Shown here piece by piece: positions 25,446 through 34,214 of a DNA stretch of 64,000 nt. The notes below the pieces were generated by a model, which was not told the DNA's origin, searched no databases, and was given only the letters and a program-made list of their open reading frames with translations. How positions within the stretch are numbered: position 1 is the first letter of the stretch; the number at the start of each line of letters is the position of its first letter. Source of the DNA: Raineyella sp964402325 (GTDB lineage Bacteria > Actinomycetota > Actinomycetes > Propionibacteriales > Propionibacteriaceae); assembly GCA_964402325.1 (NCBI GenBank), contig CAYOBI010000005.1:1-64000 (forward strand). Reading direction: 5' to 3'. Both the position numbers and the translations under genes were made by a program.

Positions 25446-26597
25446 ATGGAGCTGATACCGGTGGTCGACGGACACAACGACCTGGCCTGGGCACTGCGCG
25501 AGTACGGCTACGACCTGCTGGCGCACGAGCTGGACCGGGACCGCCCGGAGTTCCACACCGACGTGCCCCGGCTGCGGGCCGGCGGGGTGCGCGCCCAGTT
25601 CTGGTCGGTCTGGGTGCCCGGCACGCTGGCCGGGGACCAGGCCGTCGCGGCCACCCTCGAGCAGATCGACGCGGTGGGGGCGTTCATCGACCGCTACCCA
25701 GCGCACTTCGCCCGGGTGGGCGACGCCGACGACTTCGACCGACTGGTGGCCGCGGGGCCGGACGCGCCGATCGCCTCGCTGATGGGCGCCGAGGGCGGCC
25801 ACTCGATCGCCAACTCGCTCGGGGTGCTGCGGACGCTGCACCGGCTGGGCGTGCGCTACCTCACCCTGACCCACAACGAGAACAACGACTGGGCCGACTC
25901 GGCGACCGACGAACCGCGCCACCACGGGCTGACCGCGTTCGGCACCGAGGTGATCCGGGAGATGAACCGCCTCGGGATGATGGTCGACCTCTCCCACACC
26001 TCCGTCGACACGATGGCCGACGCCCTCGCCGTCTCCACCGCGCCGGTGATCTTCTCGCACTCCTCCGCCCGGGCCGTCTGCCCGCACCCGCGCAACGTGC
26101 CGGACGACGTCCTCGCCGACCTGGCCGCCCAGGGTGGCCTGTGCATGGCGACGTTCGTCGCGCCGTTCGTCTCCCCGGCGGCGTACGAGTGGCGCAGCCG
26201 CGCCGAGGACGAGGCCCGCCACGAGGGCATCGACGTGCACGACCACGAGCAGATGGGGGCCTTCTACGAGGCGTACCCGATCCCGATGCCGCCGGCCACC
26301 CTGGAGGACGTCGTGGCGCACTTCGAGCACCTGCGCGAGGTCGTCGGCGTCGACCACCTGGGCGTCGGCGGCGACTTCGACGGCACCAGCTGGCTGCCCG
26401 AGGGCCTGTCCGACGTCTCCTGCTACCCGCGGCTGTGGGAGGCGCTGGCCCGCGGCGGCTGGAGCCGCGATGACCTGGCGAAGGTCGGCTGGCGCAACAT
26501 GTCGCGGGTGCTGCACGCGGTCGAGGACCGGGCCGGCGCCATGCAGGCGACCGAGCGTGTTCCCGCTGACGAGTCCGCGGCCATGCGGCCGGCCTGA
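25446..26597 (+). CDS. Membrane-dipeptidase-type peptidase (M19 family)
   Basis: A 383-residue zinc dipeptidase of the renal dipeptidase family. The first metal motif VDGHNDL lies at the N-terminus. The bridging Glu is in GAEGGHSI. A conserved LTHNENNDWADS block follows. The later His ligands are in VDLSHTSVDTM and IFSHSSARAV, and the late Asp is in GVGGDFDG. These enzymes cleave dipeptides, including D-amino-acid ones, and in some cases beta-lactams. There is no signal peptide, so it is probably cytoplasmic. CACAAT lies 6 bases before the ATG. cutC follows 12 bases downstream. Confidence 0.93.
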   Translation: MELIPVVDGHNDLAWALREYGYDLLAHELDRDRPEFHTDVPRLRAGGVRAQFWSVWVPGTLAGDQAVAATLEQIDAVGAFIDRYPAHFARVGDADDFDRLVAAGPDAPIASLMGAEGGHSIANSLGVLRTLHRLGVRYLTLTHNENNDWADSATDEPRHHGLTAFGTEVIREMNRLGMMVDLSHTSVDTMADALAVSTAPVIFSHSSARAVCPHPRNVPDDVLADLAAQGGLCMATFVAPFVSPAAYEWRSRAEDEARHEGIDVHDHEQMGAFYEAYPIPMPPATLEDVVAHFEHLREVVGVDHLGVGGDFDGTSWLPEGLSDVSCYPRLWEALARGGWSRDDLAKVGWRNMSRVLHAVEDRAGAMQATERVPADESAAMRPA

Positions 26598-26609
26598 CGG
26601 AGGGCGCCG

Positions 26610-27317
26610 ATGGACAGTGTCCTGGAGGTGCTCTGCGGGCACCCCGACGACGCGCGCCGGGCCGAGGAGGGCGGTGCCGACCGGGTGCACCTGGTCGCGC
26701 AGGCCGGGGCGGGGGAGATGTCACCCCCGCCCGACGTCGTCGCACAGGTGTGTGCCGCGACCGCGCTGCCGGTCCGGGTCACGTTGCGGCTGCGTGAGGG
26801 CTGGACCACCGACGGCGGTGAGGTGACCCGGCTGCGTGGCCTGGCGGCCGCCTACCTCGACGCCGGCGCCGAGGGCATGGTGATGGGCTTCCTGGACCCC
26901 TGGTCGGGTGTCGATGCCGAGGTCTGCGCGACGGTGGTCGGTGACGCCGGCTGGCCGTGGACGTACGACCGGGCGGTCGACCAGTGCCTGGACTTCGACC
27001 ACGCCTGGGCGGCACTGCGCCGCCTGCCCGGGCTGGACCAGGTGATGAGCGCAGGCTCGGCCCGTGGCCTGGAGCACGGCCTGGACGGGCTGGTCGACCG
27101 GGCCCGGAGCGACCGCTGGGCGGCGGAGAACCTGATGGCCGCCGGCGGGCTGGCGCCCGAGCACGTGCCCTGGTTGCACCGCGCCGGCGTCCGGGCGTTC
27201 CATGTCGACGCCCAGGTCCGCCCGCTCGGGTCGTACCGTGCCTGGGTGGACGCCGGCCTGGTGCACACCTGGCGCGACCTGCTGGACCGCAGCGACCGTC
27301 GGGCTGCGGCCCGCTGA
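26610..27317 (+). CDS. cutC: CutC family protein
   Basis: A 235-residue TIM-barrel protein. It opens with LEVLCGHPDDARRAEEGGADRVHL, the typical first strand and helix, followed by PVRVTLRLREGW, GAEGMVMGFLD, FDHAWAALRR and the late block FHVDAQVRPLG. CutC was named for copper tolerance in E. coli, but its enzymatic role is unsettled, so copper homeostasis is only a label. The GGAGGGC ribosome-binding site is clear. It is probably co-transcribed with the M19 dipeptidase gene. Confidence 0.85.
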   Translation: MDSVLEVLCGHPDDARRAEEGGADRVHLVAQAGAGEMSPPPDVVAQVCAATALPVRVTLRLREGWTTDGGEVTRLRGLAAAYLDAGAEGMVMGFLDPWSGVDAEVCATVVGDAGWPWTYDRAVDQCLDFDHAWAALRRLPGLDQVMSAGSARGLEHGLDGLVDRARSDRWAAENLMAAGGLAPEHVPWLHRAGVRAFHVDAQVRPLGSYRAWVDAGLVHTWRDLLDRSDRRAAAR

Positions 27318-27376
27318 GGGATCCGGGCGGCCGCCCGCTGAGGAGGTGGTGTCGGGCGGGTGGAATGATCGTCGGC

Positions 27377-28048
27377 ATGTACATCCCGCAGCACTTCGCG
27401 ATGGGCGACGACGAGATCCGTACGCTCCTGGCCTCGGTCGGTGCCGCCGACCTGGTCACCCGGCACGGCGACGACCTCGAGGCGACCTACCTCCCGTTCG
27501 TGTACGACCCGTCCCCGGCGCCGTACGGCCGGCTGATCGCCCATGTGCAGCGCAACAACCCGCAGGTCCGCGAGCCGATCACCGGCCCGGGCCTGGTGAT
27601 CGCCCACGGCACCGAGCACTACGTCAGCCCGGTCGGGCTGCCGTCGGAGGCGGAGCACGGCAGGGTCGTCCCGACCTGGGACTACGTCACCGTCCACGTC
27701 CGCGGCGAGGTGCGGCTGCACGACGATCCGCAGTGGACCCGGGAGGCGGTGACCGTGCTGAGCGAGCGGCACGAACCGGGCGACGAGTGGACCGTCCAGG
27801 ACCCGCCCGGCGACTTCGTCGACCGGATGCTGCGGGCCGTGATCGGGGTCGAGTTCGTCATCACCGGCTGGTCCGGCAAGGCGAAGATGGCGCAGAACAA
27901 GGCACCGGCCGACCTGGTCGTGCTGATCGACCGGCTGCGCGCCGCCGGCGACGCCGAGGGGGCCGACTACCTCGAGCGGGTCAGCCTGCCGGCCGCCACG
28001 GCCCGTGCCGAACTGGTCGCCGACGTACGGTCCCGGGGGCGTGGCTGA
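27377..28048 (+). CDS. FMN-binding PaiB-like protein
   Basis: A 223-residue protein of the PaiB family (split-barrel, FMN-binding). The typical start is MYIPQHFAM, followed by YLPFVYDP, LIAHVQRNNPQ and VPTWDYVTVHVRGEVRL. The C-terminal region has VIGVEFVITGWSGKAKMAQNK, a strong family block. PaiB in Bacillus was described as a negative regulator; in most genomes the role is unknown, and members may be flavin-dependent oxidoreductases. ATG 27377 is chosen because the protein family starts here and AATGAT lies 7 bases upstream; ATG 27365 would sit inside that hexamer. Confidence 0.88.
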   Translation: MYIPQHFAMGDDEIRTLLASVGAADLVTRHGDDLEATYLPFVYDPSPAPYGRLIAHVQRNNPQVREPITGPGLVIAHGTEHYVSPVGLPSEAEHGRVVPTWDYVTVHVRGEVRLHDDPQWTREAVTVLSERHEPGDEWTVQDPPGDFVDRMLRAVIGVEFVITGWSGKAKMAQNKAPADLVVLIDRLRAAGDAEGADYLERVSLPAATARAELVADVRSRGRG

Positions 28049-28069
28049 GCCCGGGGCTACGCTGGGCGG

Positions 28070-28702
28070 GTGAGTTCTGCACACCAGCCCCACTTCCGGG
28101 AACGTCCCGGCATCGCCGTCGAGCCGCAGCGCAGGCCGTGGAAATACCGGCGGGCCTCCCGGGTCGTCATCGTCGGCCCGGGGGAGCGCGAGCCGGAGGT
28201 GCTGCTGTTCCACGACAGCGATCCCGGTCTGGCCGGGTCCACCTGGTGGGTCACTCCCGGCGGCGGCATCGACGGTGACGAGACCCCTGCCCGGGCGGCG
28301 GTCCGGGAGGTGCGGGAGGAGACCGGCTGGGTCGCCGACGAGGCGGACCTGCTCGGCCCGATCGCGCACCGGGTGGTGCGGCACGGCTACTCCGACCAGG
28401 TGCTGGAGCAGGAGGAGTGGTTCTTCCTGCTGGCCACCCCGCGGTTCCTGGTCTCCACGGACGGTCACACCGAGGACGAGCAGCTCACCCTGAAGGGTTC
28501 GCGCTGGTGGCCGCTGAGCATGATCGCCACGGCCGAGGAGTGGATCTGGCCGGCCGGTCTGCTCGATCTGGTGGCCCTGGGTGACCTGCCGGCCCAGTGG
28601 CCGCGGGAGCTCGGCCTGGAGGAGACCGAGTCGACCGTCCCGGTGTCCGGGGCTCAGCCGCGGTCGAGCTCCTCGAGGTCGTCGGCGTCCACGATCCGGT
28701 AG
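28070..28702 (+). CDS. Nudix hydrolase
   Basis: A 210-residue protein with a Nudix box: GGGIDGDETPARAAVREVREETGW, where the Gly, the Arg-Glu and the Glu-Glu are all in place. It hydrolyses a nucleoside diphosphate linked to another group; the actual substrate cannot be told. The N-terminus reads RRPWKYRRASRVVIVGPG before the box. After it come the VLEQEEWFFLL and RWWPLSMI strands. The C-terminal 25 residues are Ser/Arg-rich and overlap the 3' end of the helicase gene on the other strand by 49 bases. The GTG start has TACGCT 6 bases upstream. Confidence 0.88.
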   Translation: MSSAHQPHFRERPGIAVEPQRRPWKYRRASRVVIVGPGEREPEVLLFHDSDPGLAGSTWWVTPGGGIDGDETPARAAVREVREETGWVADEADLLGPIAHRVVRHGYSDQVLEQEEWFFLLATPRFLVSTDGHTEDEQLTLKGSRWWPLSMIATAEEWIWPAGLLDLVALGDLPAQWPRELGLEETESTVPVSGAQPRSSSSRSSASTIR

Positions 28703-30306
28703 CTGTAGCCCTGCTCGGCCAGGAACCGCTGCCGGTGCTGGGCGAAGTCCGCGTCGGAGGTGTCCCGCGACACCACCGCGTAGAAGCGGGCCGTCTTGTC
28801 CCCCGAGGGCCGCAGCAGCCGGCCGAGGCGCTGCGCCTCCTCCTGGCGGGAGCCGAACGCCCCCGAGACCTGGATCGCCACCTCGGCGGTGGGCAGGTCG
28901 ATGGAGAAGTTCGCCACCTTGGAGACGACCAGCAGGGTGATCTCCCCGCTGCGGAAGGCGGCGAACAGCTCCTCGCGCCGTGAGTTGGGCGTCGACCCCT
29001 TGATCAGCGGGGCGTCGAGGGCCTCGGCGAGCTCGTCGAGCTGGTCGACGTACTGCCCGATCACCAGGGTCGGGGTGCCGCGGTGGTGTGCCACCAGGTC
29101 GAGGATGGTCCGCTGCTTGGTCTCCGCCGTCGCCGCCAGCCGGTACCGTACGTCCGGCTCCGCCATCGCGTACGCCAACCGCTCGTCGTCGCGCAGCGTG
29201 ACCCGCACCTCGATGCACTGCGCCGGCGCGATCCAGCCCTGGTTCTCCAGGTCCTTCCACGGCGCGTCGAACCGCTTGGGCCCGATCAACGAGAACACGT
29301 CGCCCTCGTGACCGTCCTCGCGGACCAGGGTCGCGGTCAGCCCGAGGCGCCGGCGGGCCTGCAGGTCCGCCGTCATCCGGAACACCGGAGCCGGCAGCAG
29401 GTGCACCTCGTCGTAGATCACCAGACCCCAGTCCCGGGCACTGAACAGCTCCAGGTGCGGGTGCACGCCGTTGCGCTTGGTGGTGATCACCTGGTACGTC
29501 GCGATGGTGACCGGCCGGATCTCCTTGCGGGCGCCGGAGTACTCGCCGATCTCGTCGGCGGTCAGCGTGGTGCGGCGCAGCAACTCGTCGCGCCACTGCC
29601 GGGCCGAGACGGTGTTGGTGACCAGGATCAGCGTCGTCGCCGAGGCCCGGGCCATCGCCGCCGCCCCGACCAGCGTCTTACCGGCGCCGCACGGTAGCAC
29701 CACGACCCCCGAGCCGCCCTGCCAGAACGAGTCGACCGCCTGGCTCTGGTAGGTCCGCAGCTGCCAGCCGTCCTCGACCAGGGCGATCGGGTGCCGCTCG
29801 CCGTCGACGTAGCCGGCCAGGTCCTCGGCCGGCCAGCCGAGCTTCAGCAGCACCTGCTTGAGGTGGCCGCGTTCCGAGGGGTGCACCGCCACGGTGTCGG
29901 CGTCGATCACCTGGCCGAGCATCCCGGCCACCTGCTTGGCCCGGACCACCTCGGTGAGCACCGCGGCGTCGGTGCAGACCAGCACCAGGCCGTGCACCGG
30001 GTGCTTCTCGATCCGCAGCCGCCCGTACCGGTCCATCGTCTCGGCGACGTCGACCAGCAATGTGCTCGGCACCGGGTAGCGCGAGTAGGTCAGCAGCACG
30101 TCGACGACCTGCTCGGCGTCGTGGCCGGCCGCCCGGGCGTTCCACAGGCCCAGTGGGGTCAGCCGGTAGGTGTGGATGTGCTCCGGGGCCCGCTCCAGTT
30201 CGGCGAACGGGGCGATCGCCAGCCGGCACTCGTCGGCCAGCGGGTGGTCCACCTCGAGCAGGAGCGTACGGTCCGACTGCACGACCAACGGTCCCAAACG
30301 TGACAT
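28654..30306 (-). CDS. DNA helicase, XPB/ERCC3 type
   Basis: A 550-residue superfamily 2 helicase of the bacterial XPB group. An N-terminal damage-recognition-like domain (about 1-170) is followed by the motor domains. Motif I is CGAGKT, motif Ia is in TLILVTNTVSARQW, motif II is IYDEVHLL, motif III is LGLTATLVRED, and motif VI is EAQRLGRLLRP. An RExD-like element is visible near REDGHEGD. XPB is eukaryotic and archaeal in origin but widespread in actinobacteria, where it unwinds 3'-5' and is linked to DNA repair. GACAAT lies 6 bases before the ATG. The next gene on the strand is its usual companion. Confidence 0.95.
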   Translation of the reverse strand: MSRLGPLVVQSDRTLLLEVDHPLADECRLAIAPFAELERAPEHIHTYRLTPLGLWNARAAGHDAEQVVDVLLTYSRYPVPSTLLVDVAETMDRYGRLRIEKHPVHGLVLVCTDAAVLTEVVRAKQVAGMLGQVIDADTVAVHPSERGHLKQVLLKLGWPAEDLAGYVDGERHPIALVEDGWQLRTYQSQAVDSFWQGGSGVVVLPCGAGKTLVGAAAMARASATTLILVTNTVSARQWRDELLRRTTLTADEIGEYSGARKEIRPVTIATYQVITTKRNGVHPHLELFSARDWGLVIYDEVHLLPAPVFRMTADLQARRRLGLTATLVREDGHEGDVFSLIGPKRFDAPWKDLENQGWIAPAQCIEVRVTLRDDERLAYAMAEPDVRYRLAATAETKQRTILDLVAHHRGTPTLVIGQYVDQLDELAEALDAPLIKGSTPNSRREELFAAFRSGEITLLVVSKVANFSIDLPTAEVAIQVSGAFGSRQEEAQRLGRLLRPSGDKTARFYAVVSRDTSDADFAQHRQRFLAEQGYSYRIVDADDLEELDRG

Positions 30307-30366
30307 GGCGCCATTGTCGCACCGGCGGGCAAGCCGATCACCGGGCGGACCGCCCCCTGCCCGGGC

Positions 30367-32358
30367 TCACAGCAGGGAAGCGGCCAGCTCCTCGGCGAGT
30401 CCGGCGATCTCCTCGGGACGCGGCGGGCCCGGTGGCGGTTCGACCGGGCGGGGCCTGGCCCGCGGCCGGGTCGGGGCGGTGACCAACCGGCCGGCGGAGT
30501 CCTCGGCGGCGGGGGAGAGGCCCAGCTGGTGCAGCAGGCCGACCACCTCGTCCGCCTCGGCGTCGGCGACGATCACCCCCGGTGCGAGCCGGCGCAGCCC
30601 GAGCGGCCCGGCCTCGGGATGGTTGAGCAGCTGGGTGACCACGGCCGCGTCGTCGGTCTGGATCCAGGCCCCGACGCTGCCCACCCGGATCCGGCCGTGC
30701 CGGCGGGCGACGTCGCCGACCAGGTACTCCAGCGGCTGCGGCACCCCGGTGCTGGAGTGCTCCGTGAGCCAGCCGAGCACCCGGTCGGCCGACCAGCCCG
30801 CGTCGAAGGCCCGGCGCAGCGACGCCTGGCTGAACCGGAACACCCCACCCGCCCCGCGCGACTCCTGGTCCGCCAGCAGCCGGGCGACCCGACTGGTGGC
30901 GTGGTCGAGGGGGCCGGGGGCGACGGCGGTGAGGTCGGACTGCAGGATCAGCTCGGCGACCGGCTCGGGGAACTCCGCGGCCAGCTCGGGCGGCATCGAC
31001 GCCTCGTCGTCGGCCGCGACCCCCATCAGGCCGGTCACCGCGTCCAGTGCCTGCAGGCCGAGCCAGCCCGCCTCCTCCCACCACTGGGCGATCATCCCCG
31101 CGAGGTCCAGCTGGGAGGCCAGCGCCGGCCGGTGCCAGGCGTACGCCTCCGCCAGCGGGGCGGCCCCGACCAGGGTGCCGGGGCCGACGTCGGCGCAGAC
31201 CCCGATCAGTCCACGGCGCAGGTCCGCCGCGCCGCGCCAGTCGGCGTCCGGGCCCAGGGCGTGCGCCTTGGGGCGGACCGACCAGTGGTACCAGCGCAGG
31301 GTGCCGGTCCAGACCCGGACCAGGTCGGTCCAGCGGTCCACCGACGGCCGTTCGAGCCACTGGTCGAACGCCGGGGTCGGCAGCAGCGTCTCCGCGTTGA
31401 CCTGGTTCACCAGCCCGGCGGCCCAGGCCAGCTCGACCACCAGGGCGGCGTACGCCTGGGATCGGGCCAGGTGGGCGGCCGGCAGCCGGAGCAGCGACAC
31501 GACCCCGCCGAGGTCCTTGGCCGACAGGCTGCCGTCGCGCAGCAGCCGTACGTCCAGGTCGGGCAGGGAGGAGACGAGCTGTTCCACGTCGCGCAGCAGG
31601 GTGATCGCCGCGCCGACCCCGGCCCGGTCGATCAGCTCGGCCCGGCGCCGGCGGCCGGCGCCCAGGTCGGGCGGGGTGGGCTGCGGCAGGGTACGGACCA
31701 GCCGGTGCCCGCGCAGGTGCCAGGCGACCTCGCGGGGCATCACCACCGTGTCGTGGTCCAGCGGCCGCAGCAGGCCGTGCGCGAGCGCCACCTCCATCGG
31801 GGTGGCGGCGGTGTCCGGGGTCACCTCGCGATCGGCGTTCTTCACCCGGCCGGTCGGCGGGCCCCAGGTGAGCTGGTCGAGCAGCGGCCGGACGACGTCG
31901 CCGGCAGCGGCCAGGGCCTGCTCGACCTCGGTCTCCGCGAGCGGGTGCGCCGACGGGTCGGCAAGCCCGGCGGGCCAGGGACCGAACGCGGTCCGGGCCG
32001 GGACGAGCAGGTGCAGGTCGTGGTCGGGACCCCAGACCAGGCCCCGGCCGCGCAGGTCCGCGATGCCGCGGCGCACGGACAGCTCGTCGGTGGTGCCGAG
32101 CAGGTCGGCGACGGCGGCCCGTCCGGTGCCGTCCGGCAGGGCGGCCAGGGCCTCGGCGACCACGTGCTGCCAGGCGTTCAGCCGGTGCAGGGCGTTCAGC
32201 GTCGAACCGCCGGTGGTCATCCGGATGACCAGGTCGCCGACCGAGCGGGGCGGCGGCATGCACAGGTCCGGTCGGGCGGCCAGCAGGGAGGCGAAGTCGT
32301 CGGCGGACCAGCCGCGCAGTGACTCGGCCAGGGAACGCGGGGCGTCCCGGCGGCTCAT
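30367..32358 (-). CDS. Helicase-associated domain protein, companion of XPB
   Basis: A 663-residue protein of the actinobacterial XPB/Ssl2-like helicase-associated family, encoded directly upstream of the XPB helicase. It begins LAESLRGWSADDFASLLAARPDL, has several winged-helix-like stretches (for example LNAWQHVVAEALAALPDG), and near the end carries VVTQLLNHPEAGPLGLRRLAPGVIV, a family mark. It has no Walker motifs, so it is not itself a helicase. The tail is Pro/Arg-rich. The fixed pairing with XPB suggests a partner in DNA repair or damage recognition; that is inference. Confidence 0.85.
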   Translation of the reverse strand: MSRRDAPRSLAESLRGWSADDFASLLAARPDLCMPPPRSVGDLVIRMTTGGSTLNALHRLNAWQHVVAEALAALPDGTGRAAVADLLGTTDELSVRRGIADLRGRGLVWGPDHDLHLLVPARTAFGPWPAGLADPSAHPLAETEVEQALAAAGDVVRPLLDQLTWGPPTGRVKNADREVTPDTAATPMEVALAHGLLRPLDHDTVVMPREVAWHLRGHRLVRTLPQPTPPDLGAGRRRRAELIDRAGVGAAITLLRDVEQLVSSLPDLDVRLLRDGSLSAKDLGGVVSLLRLPAAHLARSQAYAALVVELAWAAGLVNQVNAETLLPTPAFDQWLERPSVDRWTDLVRVWTGTLRWYHWSVRPKAHALGPDADWRGAADLRRGLIGVCADVGPGTLVGAAPLAEAYAWHRPALASQLDLAGMIAQWWEEAGWLGLQALDAVTGLMGVAADDEASMPPELAAEFPEPVAELILQSDLTAVAPGPLDHATSRVARLLADQESRGAGGVFRFSQASLRRAFDAGWSADRVLGWLTEHSSTGVPQPLEYLVGDVARRHGRIRVGSVGAWIQTDDAAVVTQLLNHPEAGPLGLRRLAPGVIVADAEADEVVGLLHQLGLSPAAEDSAGRLVTAPTRPRARPRPVEPPPGPPRPEEIAGLAEELAASLL

Positions 32359-33095
32359 CGCAGCAACCCGTCGATCGTGGTCCGGCGTCGCCGCTCGGCC
32401 TCCAGCTCGGCGCGCCGGCGCAGGTACCAGGTCGCCAGCACCAGGCTGTACACCAGCCCGACGAACCGCGACATCCCGGCCAGGAAGATCCAGTCCCGGC
32501 CCACCAGGGCGAACAGCAGCAGCAACGAGCCGAGCAGCCCCGCGACGATCCGCGACAGCGTCCGGGCGCCCGGATGGATCCCGGACAGCGACCCGAGCAG
32601 GGCGGAGCCGGCCAGGACAGTGGCGGTGACCCAGGGCCCGGCCAGCGCCCCGACGACGAACAGCACCGCCGGCAGCAGCAGCCACCGGCTGGTGCGCACC
32701 TGGCGGTCCAGGTCGGGGAAGCCGGTCCCCTGCGCCTCCCGGAACGGCGGGAAGGTCGGGATCGGCACCGGCGGCTCCGGTTCCGGCTCGGCCTGGGGGC
32801 TGGCGTGCACGGATCGCCACGGCGAGGCGGCCCGCCGGACCCGGGCGACGGCCGGGAAGGGCGCGTACGGGTCCCGGGTGGCGGCCCGTACGGGGACCAG
32901 CCCGGCCAGCGGGACCGCCGCCTCGGGTGCCTCGAATGCCGGTGGGGTCGGGCCGGTGGCGGACACCTCCGCCGGTGACAGGGCGGGCTCGGGGCCCGCG
33001 TCCCGGGCGGTGGCGAAAGGGGGTGCGACCGCGGGATCGTACCCCGTCGGAGGCGCGAGTGGTGCGTACTCGGGGCCGTCCTGCCAGGTCGCCAT
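32355..33095 (-). CDS. Hypothetical membrane protein with a Pro/Ala-rich N-terminus
   Basis: A 246-residue protein. The first 135 residues are low-complexity, rich in Pro, Ala and Glu, and probably disordered in the cytoplasm. Then come four hydrophobic segments: LLLPAVLFVVGALAG, VTATVLAGSALLGSL, IVAGLLGSLLLLFALVG and SRFVGLVYSLVLATW. The C-terminus is basic and ends RRRTTIDGLLR. The stop overlaps the start of the XPB-companion gene by four bases, so the three minus-strand genes form an operon. TAGCAT lies 7 bases before the ATG. I do not recognise a family. Confidence 0.65.
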   Translation of the reverse strand: MATWQDGPEYAPLAPPTGYDPAVAPPFATARDAGPEPALSPAEVSATGPTPPAFEAPEAAVPLAGLVPVRAATRDPYAPFPAVARVRRAASPWRSVHASPQAEPEPEPPVPIPTFPPFREAQGTGFPDLDRQVRTSRWLLLPAVLFVVGALAGPWVTATVLAGSALLGSLSGIHPGARTLSRIVAGLLGSLLLLFALVGRDWIFLAGMSRFVGLVYSLVLATWYLRRRAELEAERRRRTTIDGLLR

Positions 33096-33135
33096 GGCCT
33101 CGATGCTACCCGGGCCCGGACGTACGATGATCGGC

Positions 33136-33978
33136 ATGACCGTCGCCGAGCCGGACCTGCTGACAGTGCGCCTGCGCGCACTCCGGGAGGCGCTGTCCGG
33201 GCTGCCCGGCCTGGTGGTCGCCTACTCCGGCGGTGCGGACTCGGCCTTCCTGCTGGCCGCCGCGGTCCGCGCGCTGGGCGCCGACCGGGTGCTCGCCGCG
33301 ACCGGGATCTCCGGCTCGCTGCCGCAGGACGAACGCGGCCCGGCCGCGGACTTCGCCGCCTCGCTGGGGGTGCAGACCTGGACCCCCAGCACGCACGAGA
33401 TCGACCGGGACGGCTACCGGGCCAACGCCGGCGATCGCTGCTACTTCTGCAAGACCGAGCTGCTGGAGGTGCTGGCCCCGGAGGCGGCCCGGCGCGGCTG
33501 GCCGGTCGCGACCGGCACCAACGCCGACGACGTGGTCGCCGGGTTCCGGCCCGGCATCCGGGCGGCGGCCGAGCACCACGCCCTCACCCCGCTGGCCGAT
33601 GCCGGGCTGACCAAGGACCAGGTCCGGGCCGCCTCGGCCGGCTGGGGGCTGGCCACCTGGGACAAGCCGGCCGCCGCCTGTCTGGCGTCCCGGATCGCGT
33701 ACGGCCTGGAGGTGACCCCGGCCCGGCTGGCCCGGGTCGAGCGGGCCGAAGCGGGCATCCGGGCCCTGCTGCCGGGCGTCCGTGACCTGCGGGTCCGAGA
33801 CCTCGGCGACCGGGCCCGGGTCGAGCTCGATCCCGCCGCCCTGGCCGGCCTGGACGACCGGGCCCGGGGCGGGGTGGACCGGGTACTGGCCGCCGAGGGG
33901 CTCACCGGGGTGGAGATCGCGGCGTTCCGGTCCGGGTCGATGAACGACCTGCTGGCCGATCCGCAGCGATATCGCTGA
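33136..33978 (+). CDS. larE: LarE-type ATP-dependent sulfur transferase
   Basis: A 280-residue PP-loop protein of the LarE family. The ATP pyrophosphatase motif is AYSGGADSAFLL. The signature RCYFCKTELL and the KPAAACLASRIAYG block contain conserved cysteines; in Lactobacillus LarE the Cys of the second block gives up its sulfur to build the nickel-pincer nucleotide of lactate racemase. The protein may equally serve another sulfur transfer, since no larB, larC or larA is nearby. TACGAT lies 7 bases before the ATG, and the gene is divergent from the membrane protein at 33095. Confidence 0.85.
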   Translation: MTVAEPDLLTVRLRALREALSGLPGLVVAYSGGADSAFLLAAAVRALGADRVLAATGISGSLPQDERGPAADFAASLGVQTWTPSTHEIDRDGYRANAGDRCYFCKTELLEVLAPEAARRGWPVATGTNADDVVAGFRPGIRAAAEHHALTPLADAGLTKDQVRAASAGWGLATWDKPAAACLASRIAYGLEVTPARLARVERAEAGIRALLPGVRDLRVRDLGDRARVELDPAALAGLDDRARGGVDRVLAAEGLTGVEIAAFRSGSMNDLLADPQRYR

Positions 33979-34014
33979 CGGATCGCCGACGACCCGAGGT
34001 GCTCCGCCGCCGGG

Positions 34015-34020
34015 TATGCT
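34015..34020 (+). promoter_or_regulatory. Predicted -10 element of the cold-shock gene
   Basis: TATGCT in a GC-rich region. A start near 34027 would give a leader of about 190 bases before GTG 34215, similar to the long leaders of cold-shock mRNAs. The leader contains an open frame from ATG 34016, which would start upstream of the RNA and is therefore not counted as a gene. Confidence 0.4.
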
Positions 34021-34214
34021 GGGGCTTCCGGACCCTGCCAGGAGTTCTTCCGGGCGGCGGTCACCCCTGCTGCACCCGGTCGCGCCCCCGGCGGGATCGG
34101 GTACTCGCGCGACCCCGGTCGCCCCGCCCGCCGGACTTCCAGACCATTCAGCCGGATCGGACGCTGCAGTCGGACAAGGCAGCCAGTCGATCCAGACGGA
34201 CAAGTGAGGTTGCT

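Noticed and set aside
26852..29596. A 914-codon minus-strand frame across cutC, PaiB, Nudix and XPB genes
   Set aside because: Arg/Pro/Gly-rich shadow without recognisable motifs; well-defined families lie on both strands in other frames.
30338..33181. A 947-codon minus-strand frame overlapping the XPB-companion gene
   Set aside because: It is an out-of-frame reading of the same strand with extreme Arg/Pro/Gly content. The family motifs are in the other frame.
34016..34207. A 63-codon ORF in the cold-shock gene leader
   Set aside because: Its ATG lies inside the predicted -10 element, so the RNA would not contain it; Pro/Ala-rich composition and no ribosome-binding site.
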